A stretch of 64,000 bases of DNA from Thalassobius sp049116315 (GTDB lineage: Bacteria > Pseudomonadota > Alphaproteobacteria > Rhodobacterales > Rhodobacteraceae): positions 310,001 to 374,000 of the forward strand of contig JAGDZD010000007.1 of the NCBI GenBank assembly GCA_049116315.1, written 5' to 3'. The position numbers were made by a program, and so were the translations under genes. A model generated the notes under the pieces. It saw nothing but the letters and a program-made list of their open reading frames with translations, did not search any database and had not been told where the DNA came from. Positions 17,585 to 26,384 of the stretch are shown in pieces; the stretch's first letter is position 1; the number at the start of each line of letters is the position of its first letter.

Positions 17585-18145
17585 ATGATTTCCAACGCAT
17601 TTCGTAGCGCTATCGCGTGTGCTGTCGCGTCGGTGATTGGACTTGTTGGTCCTGCTCAGATGGCATCTGCACAAAATGCAACTCGTAGTGAACGGTATGA
17701 ACCCGCGATCTGGGTGGACCCAGATGGGTGCCAACACTGGGTCATGGACGATGGGGCCGAGGGCTTTATGAGCCCGGTTCTGACACGTCAGGGCCTGCCA
17801 GTTTGCATGGATCTAAATCTGTGCGGCACGATCAACTCTGATCAGTTGTTTGCAACTGACAGTTACCGGATCAACGCAGCCGGACGTGCGCGTCTACAAC
17901 AATTCTTTAGCTCTTCGGCCGCGCGCGCCTTTGTCATTGTGGGTCACACAGACAGCCGGGCTTCGGACGCATACAATATGAAGCTCAGCTACAACCGCGC
18001 CAATGCGGTGGCGAAAGTTGGGGCCTCAACTGGGGTCCAGATCGTGGATGTGCGCGGTTATGGTGAGCGTATGCCTAAAGCGTCAAACTCGACGGCCGCT
18101 GGGATGCAGCAGAACCGTCGCGTTGAAATCATGTGCTTCCAATAA
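17585..18145 (+). CDS. Exported OmpA-domain protein with N-terminal W/C-rich mini-domain
   Basis: 186 residues. A signal peptide ends near MASAQN. Residues about 38-72 form a short domain, IWVDPDGCQHWVMDDGAEG ... PVC, followed by an OmpA-C peptidoglycan-binding domain (DSYRINAAGRARL, VGHTDSRASDAYNMKLSYNRA, QNRRVEIMCF). The mini-domain recurs in the next gene. The start could also be GTG two codons earlier. It stands between miaB and phoH, where most alphaproteobacteria I know have nothing, so it looks like an inserted pair. Probably a periplasmic or outer-membrane anchor to the cell wall. Confidence 0.8.
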   Translation: MISNAFRSAIACAVASVIGLVGPAQMASAQNATRSERYEPAIWVDPDGCQHWVMDDGAEGFMSPVLTRQGLPVCMDLNLCGTINSDQLFATDSYRINAAGRARLQQFFSSSAARAFVIVGHTDSRASDAYNMKLSYNRANAVAKVGASTGVQIVDVRGYGERMPKASNSTAAGMQQNRRVEIMCFQ

Positions 18146-18160
18146 GCAGGGGAAAGTCAA

Positions 18161-18481
18161 ATGAGTATTGTCAAAGTAGTGACGGCCCTTGCTCTGGTAG
18201 GTTCTGTATCTGCCTGTGGTAACGGCCTGGGTGGCCATGGTGGCGTTGGCGCGGATAAAACCCGTGACCGTGGCACCGACAAAAAGCACCTCAGCCAGTT
18301 GGTTGCTGGCATTTGGGTTGATCCCAACGGCTGTGATCACTGGATCATCGATGACGGTGTGGAAGGGTACCTGGATGCGCGTCTGGACAAATACGGCAAG
18401 CCTGTATGTTCCAACGTTGCTCCGCCAAATACGGCGGTTGGGCCCTTCAAGAAAGGCACGTTCATCGTCGATCCGTTGTAA
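18161..18481 (+). CDS. Small lipoprotein sharing the W/C mini-domain
   Basis: 106 residues. Lipobox VSAC at residues 16-19 marks it as a lipoprotein, followed by a glycine-rich linker and then AGIWVDPNGCDHWIIDDGVEG ... GKPVCSN, which matches the mini-domain of the upstream OmpA protein at nearly every key position (W, DP-GC-HW, DDG-EG, PVC). It begins 15 bases after that gene and is followed by a terminator, so the two form one unit. I infer a paired role in envelope structure; no function is known to me. Confidence 0.75.
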   Translation: MSIVKVVTALALVGSVSACGNGLGGHGGVGADKTRDRGTDKKHLSQLVAGIWVDPNGCDHWIIDDGVEGYLDARLDKYGKPVCSNVAPPNTAVGPFKKGTFIVDPL

Positions 18482-18503
18482 GCAACAGATTGCGTAAATA
18501 TGG

Positions 18504-18533
18504 GCCGCCTTTCTCCGGAAAGGCGGCTTTTTT
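18504..18533 (+). terminator. Rho-independent terminator after the OmpA/lipoprotein pair
   Basis: GCCGCCTTTC-TCCG-GAAAGGCGGC followed by six T. A perfect 10-bp stem, 23 bases after the lipoprotein stop. Confidence 0.92.
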
Positions 18534-18623
18534 GTTCTGGACGCCTGACAATTTCCCACTACATCTTGCGTGTCGCCCCCGAAATTGGCACCATAACAAG
18601 ACACACCTAGCAAGGAGGTCCTT

Positions 18624-19634
18624 TTGTCTAGCAGTGTTCTGACCCCGCCCACCGATCCCGAAAGCCTCAGCGAAGTTGTGGTCGAATTCCCTGACAATCG
18701 ATTGTTGATTGTGCTCTGTGGGGAATATGACCGAAACCTCGCCGCCATAGAGCAAAACCTCGGGGTGCAAATCCTGCGGCGTGGGAATCAATTGTCGATC
18801 CACGGGGATAGCAACGGCGTTGAAGAATGCGAAACAGTGCTGCACGCGCTGTATGAGCGGCTGGAAAATGGCAAAGATGTCGAAAATGGCGATATTGACC
18901 GTGAATTGCGCATGGGCGCGCCGGATGCGGATGACGACGTTCTCGAGGGCGACCAGATGGAGATGTTCCGAGGTGGAGCCATCGAAATCAAAACCCGCAA
19001 GAAAACCGTCGAACCGCGCACCGACGCGCAAAAGGCCTATGTCAGCAGCCTCTTTAACAACGAATTGGCCTTTGGCATTGGTCCTGCGGGCACCGGCAAA
19101 ACCTATCTTGCAGTGGCGGTTGGGGTGTCGATGTTCCTTGATGGGGCGGTGGACAAAATCATCCTCAGCCGACCGGCGGTCGAGGCGGGCGAAAAGCTTG
19201 GCTACCTGCCCGGCGATATGAAAGACAAAGTCGACCCCTATATGCAGCCGCTCTATGATGCGCTCAACGATTTCCTGCCTGGCAAACAAGTGGCCAAGCT
19301 GATCGAAGAAAAGCGCATCGAAATCGCCCCGCTGGCCTTCATGCGCGGACGCACTTTGGCCAATGCCTTTGTGGTGCTGGACGAGGCGCAGAACGCAACC
19401 TCGATGCAGATGAAGATGTTTTTGACCCGACTGGGCGAAGGCTCCCGCATGGTGATCACTGGGGATCGCACACAGATCGATCTGCCGCGCGGGGTTTCTT
19501 CGGGCCTGCGCGATGCGGAACGGCTGCTCAAAACCATTCCCAGCATCAGCTTTAATTATTTCACCTCCAAAGATGTGGTGCGTCACCCGCTTGTCGCCGC
19601 CATCATCGAAGCGTATGAGGCGGATGAAGCGTAA
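18624..19634 (+). CDS. phoH: PhoH family ATPase
   Basis: 336 residues. N-terminal KH-like segment, then the P-loop GPAGTGKTYLAV (near residue 155), FVVLDEAQN (Walker B) and GDRTQIDLP. In this neighbourhood (before ybeY) it is the PhoH/YbeZ that works with the endoribonuclease YbeY in rRNA processing. The start is TTG at 18624: AAGGAGG lies 5 bases upstream and no ATG or GTG is available before the domain begins. Confidence 0.93.
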   Translation: MSSSVLTPPTDPESLSEVVVEFPDNRLLIVLCGEYDRNLAAIEQNLGVQILRRGNQLSIHGDSNGVEECETVLHALYERLENGKDVENGDIDRELRMGAPDADDDVLEGDQMEMFRGGAIEIKTRKKTVEPRTDAQKAYVSSLFNNELAFGIGPAGTGKTYLAVAVGVSMFLDGAVDKIILSRPAVEAGEKLGYLPGDMKDKVDPYMQPLYDALNDFLPGKQVAKLIEEKRIEIAPLAFMRGRTLANAFVVLDEAQNATSMQMKMFLTRLGEGSRMVITGDRTQIDLPRGVSSGLRDAERLLKTIPSISFNYFTSKDVVRHPLVAAIIEAYEADEA

Positions 19635-19640
19635 TCCTAT

Positions 19641-19688
19641 TCATCTTGCCACCAATACTCCGGGGGTGCGGGGGCTGGCCCCCGCGAT
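19641..19688 (+). repeat. Dispersed GC-rich intergenic repeat, copy B
   Basis: TCATCTTGCC, AATACTCCGGGGGTGCG and the hairpin GGGGGC-TG-GCCCCC lie between phoH and ybeY. The first ten bases are identical to the copy at 41364. Confidence 0.55.
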
Positions 19689-19700
19689 GCACCATTGCCA

Positions 19701-20195
19701 ATGCTAAGTGACACCATACTCGAAGACCCGCGCTGGCAAGACGCGGATCTGCCAGCGCTGGCAGAGCAGGCAGCGCTGGCCACGCTGATCCACCTCGGCC
19801 TAGAGGATGCGGGCTTTGAGGTCGCGGTTCTGGGCTGCGATGATACGCGCATCGCTGCGCTGAACACGGACTTTCGTGACAAACCTTCCCCCACCAATGT
19901 GCTCAGCTGGCCGTCCCAAGAACGTGGCGCAGAGATCGATGGTGCCACACCTGCTGCGCCAGATGGTTTTGACCCTGAATTGGGCGACATTGCCATTGCG
20001 TTTGAAACCTGTCAGCGCGAGGCAGAGGCGGCGGGTAAGCCAATGGCGCATCACATCTTACATTTGATGGTGCATGCGACCCTGCATTTGCTGGGCTATG
20101 ACCATATCCGTGACAAGGATGCCACGCTTATGGAGGGTCTTGAGACCGAAATACTTGGCAATTTGGGTGTTCCTGACCCATATAATGCACATTAG
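19701..20195 (+). CDS. ybeY: Endoribonuclease YbeY (rRNA maturation)
   Basis: 164 residues. Zinc-binding motif HLMVHATLHLLGYDH (near residue 120) is the UPF0054 signature H-X3-H-X5-H. Acts in 16S rRNA 3' processing and ribosome quality control with PhoH. Start ATG 19701; a TTG two codons earlier is also in frame. It lies 66 bases after phoH with the dispersed repeat in the gap. Confidence 0.94.
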   Translation: MLSDTILEDPRWQDADLPALAEQAALATLIHLGLEDAGFEVAVLGCDDTRIAALNTDFRDKPSPTNVLSWPSQERGAEIDGATPAAPDGFDPELGDIAIAFETCQREAEAAGKPMAHHILHLMVHATLHLLGYDHIRDKDATLMEGLETEILGNLGVPDPYNAH

Positions 20196-20234
20196 GCCCC
20201 AGAATTGCGGCCATAGCACACTTGGAAAGGTAAA

Positions 20235-21125
20235 ATGGGCGACACGACAGACGGTTCCTCTATGGCGGCGCAGAGCGCGCCACAGCAGAACAAGCCTCCT
20301 CATCCCGGATTTTTCCGGCGTATTCTGAATACATTTGGCACATCTGATGAGGATGAAATTGCTCCAGCCGAGTATGACGCCACCACTTCCAAAACGGGTG
20401 AAAGCGCGGGCAACCTGCATTTACTTGCACGGGTGCGGGTGCGTGACGTGGCCATCCCCAATGCAGATATCGTTTCAGCGCCGTCCACCGCCACAAAGGC
20501 AGAGCTGGTGGCGTTGTTTCGCGAAACTGGTCTGACCCGTTTGCCGGTCTATGACGGGACAATGGACACCCCGCTTGGCTTGGTTCACCTGAAAGACTTT
20601 GCCCTGCAACATGGGTTTAACGGCACGGATGAGGATGGGTTTGATCTCTCTGATCTGTTGCGGCCATTGCTTTATGTGCCGCCGTCGATGAGCTTGGGAG
20701 TTCTGCTGCAAAAGATGCAGTCTGAACGTCGCCATATGGCCCTCGTGATTGATGAATACGGGGGGGTCGACGGCTTGTTGACGATCGAGGATCTGGTGGA
20801 ACAGGTTGTCGGTGAGATCGAAGATGAGCACGACGCCGAGGATGATCAGTTCTGGTTGGCGGAAAAACCGGGTCAGTATTTGGTGCTGTCCAAAACCCCA
20901 CTTGCCGAGTTTGAAACCGAAATTGGCCTGTCTTTGACAGATCACGAAGACGTCGATGACGAAGAAATCGACACTTTGGGCGGGCTGGTCTTTGTTTTGT
21001 GTGGGCGCGTACCGGTGCGTGGCGAAGTGGTGCAACATCCCGCAGGGCATGAGATCGAAGTGATCGACGCAGACCCGCGTCGCATCAAGCGTCTGCGTGT
21101 CCGTCTCAAGATGCCTCAGGCCTAA
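20235..21125 (+). CDS. corC: CorC/HlyC-type CBS-domain protein
   Basis: 296 residues, soluble. Two CBS domains (about residues 65-185; RVRVRDVAIPNADI ... RHMALVIDEYGGVDGLLTIEDLVEQVVGEIEDEHD) and a C-terminal CorC_HlyC domain. Linked to magnesium/cobalt efflux or to lnt function. Its TAA is directly followed by the ATG of lnt. Confidence 0.9.
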   Translation: MGDTTDGSSMAAQSAPQQNKPPHPGFFRRILNTFGTSDEDEIAPAEYDATTSKTGESAGNLHLLARVRVRDVAIPNADIVSAPSTATKAELVALFRETGLTRLPVYDGTMDTPLGLVHLKDFALQHGFNGTDEDGFDLSDLLRPLLYVPPSMSLGVLLQKMQSERRHMALVIDEYGGVDGLLTIEDLVEQVVGEIEDEHDAEDDQFWLAEKPGQYLVLSKTPLAEFETEIGLSLTDHEDVDDEEIDTLGGLVFVLCGRVPVRGEVVQHPAGHEIEVIDADPRRIKRLRVRLKMPQA

Positions 21126-22670
21126 ATGTCGCTTTTGCGCTCCATCTGGTCATCGTCCGAGCTGGCCAAAACGCGTGCGCACGCCTCGGCTTTGCGCCTG
21201 CAAATGATGGCGGCCTTTCTGTGCGGCCTTGGTGTGGCCTTGGGGCAAGCGCCGTTTCATCTTTGGCCGATTGCCTTGCTGGGTTTAACGGGCTGCTTTG
21301 GATTGGTGTATCAAAGCCAACGATTGCGTGATGGTTTTTGGCTGGGTTGGGCTGGCGGTGTTGGGTTTTTTGCGCTGGCGCTGAATTGGATCGTCGAGCC
21401 GTTCTTGGTGGATGTGGCGCGCCATGGGTGGATGGCACCCTTTGCTTTGGTTTTGTTGGCCGCTGGGCTGGCGCTGTTCTGGGGATTGGCCGGGGGGCTC
21501 TGCGTGCGTCTGGGCAAACGTGGTTTGGCGTGGATCGCTGCGATGGCCGCGTTTGAGCTGGTGCGATCCTATATTTTTACGGGTTTCCCTTGGGCGCTGG
21601 TTGGCCAGATGTGGAGCCCATATGCTCCGGCGCAATGGGCGGCCTTTGTTGGCGTTCATGGGCTGAACTTGGCCAGCTTTGCGATCAGCGTCGGTTTGTA
21701 TTTTGCTGTCGCGCGCCGCAATCTCAAAGCAGGAAGTGCCGCGCTGTTGTTTCTGGCGGCTCTGTGGTCCGGGGGGATCTATCTGCAAGGTCTGCCAGTG
21801 GCGGGCACCGTCTCTGACAAGATGGTGCGTCTGGTGCAACCAAATGCACCGCAGCATCAAAAGTGGGATCCCGCCCATTCAGCCAAGTTCTTTCAGCGTC
21901 AGATCGAGGCGACCAAAGCGGCACCCCGTCCGGATCTGATCATCTGGCCGGAAACTTCGGTGCCGATCTATTTTGAGGCAGACCATCCAGCGGTCGCAGC
22001 AATCTCTAAGGCGGCTGATGGGGTCCCTGTGGTGTTTGGTGTTCAGCGGTTCCAAGATCGTCGAGTGTTCAATTCGGCTGTGGTTTTGGATGAAGCAGGA
22101 CACGTCGATCAGATCTATGACAAGCATCATCTGGTGCCCTTTGGGGAATATGTACCGTTGGGGGACTTCTTGGCGCGGTTTGGCATCTATGGTTTGGCGT
22201 CCCAAAATGGGGCAGGCTTCTCTGCGGGACCGGGGCCGGAGCTGTTGGACATCAAAGGGCTTGGCAAAGCACTGGTGCTGATCTGCTATGAGGCGGTTTT
22301 CCCTCAAGACATCCAAAAAGCGCCTGCGCGACCTGACTATCTGTTGCAGATCACAAATGATGCTTGGTTTGGTCAGGCCACCGGGCCGTACCAGCATTTC
22401 GAGCAGGCCCGTCTGCGCGCGATTGAACAGGGATTGCCGATGATCCGAGTGGCCAACACAGGCGTTTCTGCAGTGATCGACGCCAAAGGGCATACCGTCA
22501 AATCTCTGCCGCTCGGACGGTCGGGCTGGATTGATGCAATGATACCCGCACCGGATGCGCCGACAGTCTATTCACGTTTTGGCGATCTAATTTCCGGACT
22601 CGCTATTCTTTTGATGTTTTTGACCGTTATCGTGTCAGGTGCCATCAAAGGGCATAGAATTGCGGATTGA
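21126..22670 (+). CDS. lnt: Apolipoprotein N-acyltransferase
   Basis: 514 residues. Six to seven N-terminal membrane segments (residues about 20-215), then a nitrilase domain in the periplasm with the Glu-Lys-Cys triad: WPETSVP (Glu), DKHHLVPFGEY (Lys in its first residues) and LICYEAVFPQD (Cys). It adds the third acyl chain to lipoproteins such as the one encoded at 18161. Followed by a final membrane anchor. Confidence 0.95.
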   Translation: MSLLRSIWSSSELAKTRAHASALRLQMMAAFLCGLGVALGQAPFHLWPIALLGLTGCFGLVYQSQRLRDGFWLGWAGGVGFFALALNWIVEPFLVDVARHGWMAPFALVLLAAGLALFWGLAGGLCVRLGKRGLAWIAAMAAFELVRSYIFTGFPWALVGQMWSPYAPAQWAAFVGVHGLNLASFAISVGLYFAVARRNLKAGSAALLFLAALWSGGIYLQGLPVAGTVSDKMVRLVQPNAPQHQKWDPAHSAKFFQRQIEATKAAPRPDLIIWPETSVPIYFEADHPAVAAISKAADGVPVVFGVQRFQDRRVFNSAVVLDEAGHVDQIYDKHHLVPFGEYVPLGDFLARFGIYGLASQNGAGFSAGPGPELLDIKGLGKALVLICYEAVFPQDIQKAPARPDYLLQITNDAWFGQATGPYQHFEQARLRAIEQGLPMIRVANTGVSAVIDAKGHTVKSLPLGRSGWIDAMIPAPDAPTVYSRFGDLISGLAILLMFLTVIVSGAIKGHRIAD

Positions 22671-22707
22671 CCAGGCACTCCCGCGCACGTAACGAGTAAT
22701 CACCCCT

Positions 22708-22750
22708 GTCACAACGGCTTCCTGACGTGACGGGCAGACACTACTGGAGC
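22708..22750 (+). promoter_or_regulatory. SAM/SAH riboswitch in the metK leader
   Basis: GTCAC (22708-22712) pairs with GTGAC (22727-22731), enclosing AACGGCTTCCTGAC, and GCTTCC in the loop can pair with GGAGC at 22746-22750 to form a pseudoknot. The strings TCACAACGGCTTCCTG and TGGAGCA are the conserved core of the SAM/SAH riboswitch class as I remember it. The pairing partner GGAG is also the ribosome site of metK (ATG at 22757), so ligand binding would hide it and shut translation when SAM is plentiful. Confidence 0.92.
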
Positions 22751-22756
22751 ACTTTC

Positions 22757-23938
22757 ATGTCAAGACAGAACTATATTTTCACCTCCGAATCCGTTTCGGA
22801 AGGCCACCCCGATAAAGTGTGTGACCGGATTTCAGATGCCGTTTTGGATGCGTTTCTTGCAGAAGAACCCGAAGCACGTGTGGCCTGTGAAACCTTCGCC
22901 ACCACCAATCGGGTGGTGATTGGCGGTGAGGTTGGTCTATCAGATCAGTCGGCGCTGACCGAATTCATGGGCAAAGTGGATCGCATCACGCGCGATTGCA
23001 TCAAAGACATTGGCTATGAGCAGGACAAATTTCACCACGAAACCGTGAAGGTGACAAACCTGCTGCACGAACAATCCGCACATATTGCACAGGGTGTGGA
23101 TGCCTCAAGCGACAAAGAAGAAGGCGCAGGCGACCAAGGGATCATGTTTGGCTATGCCACGGATGAAACCGAAGCCTATATGCCGGCGCCTATCCAATAC
23201 AGCCACGCCATTTTGCGGCGTTTGGCTGAAGTGCGCAAATCTGGGCAGGAGCCAACGCTGCGCCCCGACGCCAAATCGCAAATCTCGGTGCGCTATGAAG
23301 GTGGCAAACCTGTGGGCGTGTCCTCGATTGTTTTGTCGACACAGCATGCAGACGAAAGCCAGACCAGCGATGACATCCGCGCGATTGTGGAGCCCTATAT
23401 CTTGGAAACGCTGCCATCTGGCTGGGTGACTGAAGAGACCAAATGGTGGGTTAACCCAACAGGCACCTTTGTGATTGGTGGCCCTGATGGGGACGCCGGT
23501 CTGACCGGGCGCAAGATCATCGTGGACACCTATGGCGGCGCAGCCCCGCATGGCGGCGGTGCGTTTTCTGGCAAAGATCCAACCAAGGTGGATCGCTCAG
23601 CGGCCTATGCGGCGCGGTACTTGGCAAAGAACGTTGTGGCCGCTGGCTTGGCCAAACGGTGCACCATTCAGCTGAGCTATGCGATTGGCGTGTCTCATCC
23701 TCTGTCGATCTATGCTGATCTGCACGGCACAGGTGAGATTGACGCCGAAGCTATTGAATTGGCGATTCCCAAAGTGATGGATCTGACCCCGCGTGGGATC
23801 CGCACTCATCTGTCACTGAACCGGCCGATTTATTCGCGCACAGCGGCCTATGGCCACTTTGGACGTCAACCCGAAGCGGATGGTGGCTTTAGCTGGGAAG
23901 ACACCAACTTGGTTGAGGCGCTGAAAGCCGCGCTTTGA
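22757..23938 (+). CDS. metK: S-adenosylmethionine synthetase
   Basis: 393 residues. Makes SAM from methionine and ATP. Signature stretches: SEGHPDKVCDRISDAV, GAGDQGIMFGYATDE and GGGAFSGKDPTKVDRSAAY. The in-frame GTG 10 codons upstream lies inside the riboswitch, so ATG 22757 is the start. Product control by the riboswitch closes a feedback loop. Confidence 0.97.
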   Translation: MSRQNYIFTSESVSEGHPDKVCDRISDAVLDAFLAEEPEARVACETFATTNRVVIGGEVGLSDQSALTEFMGKVDRITRDCIKDIGYEQDKFHHETVKVTNLLHEQSAHIAQGVDASSDKEEGAGDQGIMFGYATDETEAYMPAPIQYSHAILRRLAEVRKSGQEPTLRPDAKSQISVRYEGGKPVGVSSIVLSTQHADESQTSDDIRAIVEPYILETLPSGWVTEETKWWVNPTGTFVIGGPDGDAGLTGRKIIVDTYGGAAPHGGGAFSGKDPTKVDRSAAYAARYLAKNVVAAGLAKRCTIQLSYAIGVSHPLSIYADLHGTGEIDAEAIELAIPKVMDLTPRGIRTHLSLNRPIYSRTAAYGHFGRQPEADGGFSWEDTNLVEALKAAL

Positions 23939-23949
23939 TCCCAAAACAC

Positions 23950-24001
23950 AAACGCGGCGCATCCATATATTTGGGTGCGCCATGTTTCAAAGCCGCGTTT
24001 T
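23950..24001 (+). terminator. Compound hairpin after metK
   Basis: AAACGCGGC (23950-23958) pairs with GCCGCGTTT (23992-24000), and inside it GGCGCATCC can pair with GGGTGCGCC. A T stretch ends the outer arm, so it probably terminates metK transcription. A further perfect hairpin, CGGAAAAT-CGC-ATTTTCCG, lies at 24018-24036, and CCTG-AGAGA-CAGG at 24042-24054. Confidence 0.55.
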
Positions 24002-24158
24002 CTGACAGAAAACGGTCCGGAAAATCGCATTTTCCGCCTCGCCTGAGAGACAGGTTTCACACAATCCTCTAGGCATCACGCTGTGGATGGGCTGAGTTTT
24101 TGCTTGACCCTTCAGCGCTGGTGCGCGACACGAGCGCGGCCTTTGAGGAAACCAAGCG

Positions 24159-24887
24159 ATGTCTGACGAAGAACTGCCCCCTAAAAACCATCCCTCTGGC
24201 GCGCCGTGGCGCAATTTCTATGGCCGGTTCAAGGGCAAGTCGATGAATCAGGCTCAGAAAGACTATCTGGACGAAGATCTTGAGGCTTTGTCTCCGGGCG
24301 CGGTTGGTTGGGACGTCAATCCGGATCGAACCCCATTGGATCTTGCCGCGCGGTTTCATAGTAAGCCAGTTTGGTTGGAAGTCGGATTCGGCGGCGGTGA
24401 GCATTTGGTGCATATGGGTGAGTCCAATCCAGACGTAGAAATTATCGGCTGTGAACCTTTCATCAACGGTGTGGCCATGCTTTTGGGCAAGATCCGTCGC
24501 ATGGGGACACCAAATATCGCGGTTCATCCCGGTGACGCGCGGGATCTGTTTGACGTGTTGCCAGACAATTCCATTGATCGGGCGTTTTTGCTCTATCCGG
24601 ATCCCTGGCCCAAAAAGCGTCATCACCGTCGTCGTTTTGTCACCGAAGAGCATTTGCAGCCTTTGGCGCGGGTTCTGAAACCCGGCTCGATTTTCCGCGT
24701 GGCCACAGACATTCCCGACTACGTGCGCCAGACGCTAGAACAGGTGCCCAAGCAGGGGTTTGAATGGCTGGCCGAAAGTCCCGACGATTGGCGCCGCCCG
24801 TGGGGCGATTGGATTTCGACGCGCTACGAGCAAAAGGCGCTGCGCGAAGGCCGCGTGCCCTACTACCTGACCTTTCGCAAAACCTGA
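24159..24887 (+). CDS. trmB: tRNA (guanine-N7-)-methyltransferase
   Basis: 242 residues. Methylates G46 of tRNA using SAM. Motifs: LEVGFGGGEHLVHM (SAM-binding), IGCEPFINGV, and LYPDPWPKKRHHRRRF, the TrmB signature. A separate unit from metK, with about 220 bases and several hairpins between them, although both are SAM-related. Confidence 0.95.
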   Translation: MSDEELPPKNHPSGAPWRNFYGRFKGKSMNQAQKDYLDEDLEALSPGAVGWDVNPDRTPLDLAARFHSKPVWLEVGFGGGEHLVHMGESNPDVEIIGCEPFINGVAMLLGKIRRMGTPNIAVHPGDARDLFDVLPDNSIDRAFLLYPDPWPKKRHHRRRFVTEEHLQPLARVLKPGSIFRVATDIPDYVRQTLEQVPKQGFEWLAESPDDWRRPWGDWISTRYEQKALREGRVPYYLTFRKT

Positions 24888-24979
24888 GCCATTTTCCCAA
24901 GCGGGTCATGCGCCAAAAGCGCCAATGGACGCCCCCTTGGGTTTGCGCTATCAGATGCGCAAGATTTGAGGAGAGCACC

Positions 24980-26332
24980 ATGTCCGGCCACGGCACCCCC
25001 ATCCCGATGACGTCCCGCAAATGCGGCCCCCTAACGGGTGAGGCCCATGTTCCGGGAGACAAATCCATCAGTCACCGTTCACTGATCCTTGGGGCTTTGG
25101 CGATCGGGGAAACCATCGTCACTGGCCTGCTCGAAGGTGAGGACGTTCTGGACACCGCCAAGGCGATGCGCGCCTTTGGGGCAGATGTGACTCGGGATGA
25201 CGATGGCACATGGCATGTGCATGGGGTTGGGGTTGGTGGCTTTGCCGAGCCTGACAACGTGATTGATTGCGGGAACTCTGGCACTGGCGTGCGTCTGATC
25301 ATGGGGGTGATGGCCTCGTCCCCGATCACGGCGACCTTCACAGGGGATGCCAGCTTGAACAAGCGTCCGATGGCGCGGGTAACAGATCCGCTGGCCCTGT
25401 TTGGCACCCAAGCCGTTGGGCGTTCGGGGGGCCGTTTGCCCATGACGCTTGTGGGCGCTTCGGACCCAGTGCCGGCACGTTACGAAGTGCCTGTGCCATC
25501 GGCTCAGGTGAAATCTGCAGTGTTGTTTGCGGGGCTGAATGCGCCCGGCAAAACTGTGGTGATCGAGAAAGAAGCCACCCGCGACCATACAGAGCGGATG
25601 TTGGCTGGCTTTGGTGCTGAAATCACCACCGAAGTGACCAACGAAGGCCGCGTGATCACCCTGACAGGGCAGCCCGAGTTGAAAGCGCAGACAATCGTGG
25701 TGCCGCGGGATCCGTCCTCGGCCGCGTTCCCGGTGTGTGCTGCGTTGATCGTCCCTGGCTCAGATGTCTTGGTGCCCAATATTGGCCTGAACCCAACCCG
25801 AGCGGGCTTGTTTGAGACCCTGCGCGAAATGGGGGCGGATCTGACCTATGAAAACAAGCGCGAAGAAGGTGGCGAGCCTGTTGCCGATTTGCGCGCTCGG
25901 TTCTCACCCGATTTGAAGGGCATCGAGGTGCCACCAGCGCGGGCGGCCAGCATGATTGATGAATACCCGGTTTTGTCCGTTGTGGCGGCCTTTGCCAAAG
26001 GTGACACCGTGATGCGCGGCGTCAAAGAACTGCGGGTGAAAGAAAGTGACCGTATCAGCGCGATGGCAGACGGCCTGCGCTTGAACGGTGTAGAGGTCGA
26101 AGATGGCCCTGATTGGTGGATCGTCAAAGGCCTGGGGCATGGCAATGTGCCGGGCGGGGCCACCTGTGTCAGCCATCTTGATCACCGCATCGCGATGAGC
26201 TTTATGATCTTGGGTATGGCGGCTGAAAATCCTGTCAGTGTTGATGATGGGGCGCCTATTGCAACCTCTTTCCCGATCTTTGAGACCCTGATGGGGGATC
26301 TGGGCGCATTGGTTGAGCGAGCAGCGTCGTAA
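24980..26332 (+). CDS. aroA: 3-phosphoshikimate 1-carboxyvinyltransferase (EPSP synthase), class II
   Basis: 450 residues. GDKSISHRSLILGAL, GDASLNKRPMARV, PSAQVKSAVLFAGLN and MIDEYPVLSV follow the class II (Agrobacterium/Rhizobium-like) pattern. At the loop equivalent to GNAGT/GNAAT the residue is glycine (CGNSGTGVRL). ATG 24980 was taken, after GAGGAGAGCACC; the same frame runs 72 codons upstream into trmB and is rejected. Followed by cmk. Confidence 0.95.
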   Translation: MSGHGTPIPMTSRKCGPLTGEAHVPGDKSISHRSLILGALAIGETIVTGLLEGEDVLDTAKAMRAFGADVTRDDDGTWHVHGVGVGGFAEPDNVIDCGNSGTGVRLIMGVMASSPITATFTGDASLNKRPMARVTDPLALFGTQAVGRSGGRLPMTLVGASDPVPARYEVPVPSAQVKSAVLFAGLNAPGKTVVIEKEATRDHTERMLAGFGAEITTEVTNEGRVITLTGQPELKAQTIVVPRDPSSAAFPVCAALIVPGSDVLVPNIGLNPTRAGLFETLREMGADLTYENKREEGGEPVADLRARFSPDLKGIEVPPARAASMIDEYPVLSVVAAFAKGDTVMRGVKELRVKESDRISAMADGLRLNGVEVEDGPDWWIVKGLGHGNVPGGATCVSHLDHRIAMSFMILGMAAENPVSVDDGAPIATSFPIFETLMGDLGALVERAAS

Positions 26333-26384
26333 ATCCTGTTTCGCACTGGGCAGAACATTTTATTCACACGTTTTGAGGGACGGC

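Noticed and set aside
18462..19586. 374-codon leftward open frame opposite phoH
   Set aside because: His/Arg/Gln-rich composition without any domain; phoH motifs are clear on the other strand.
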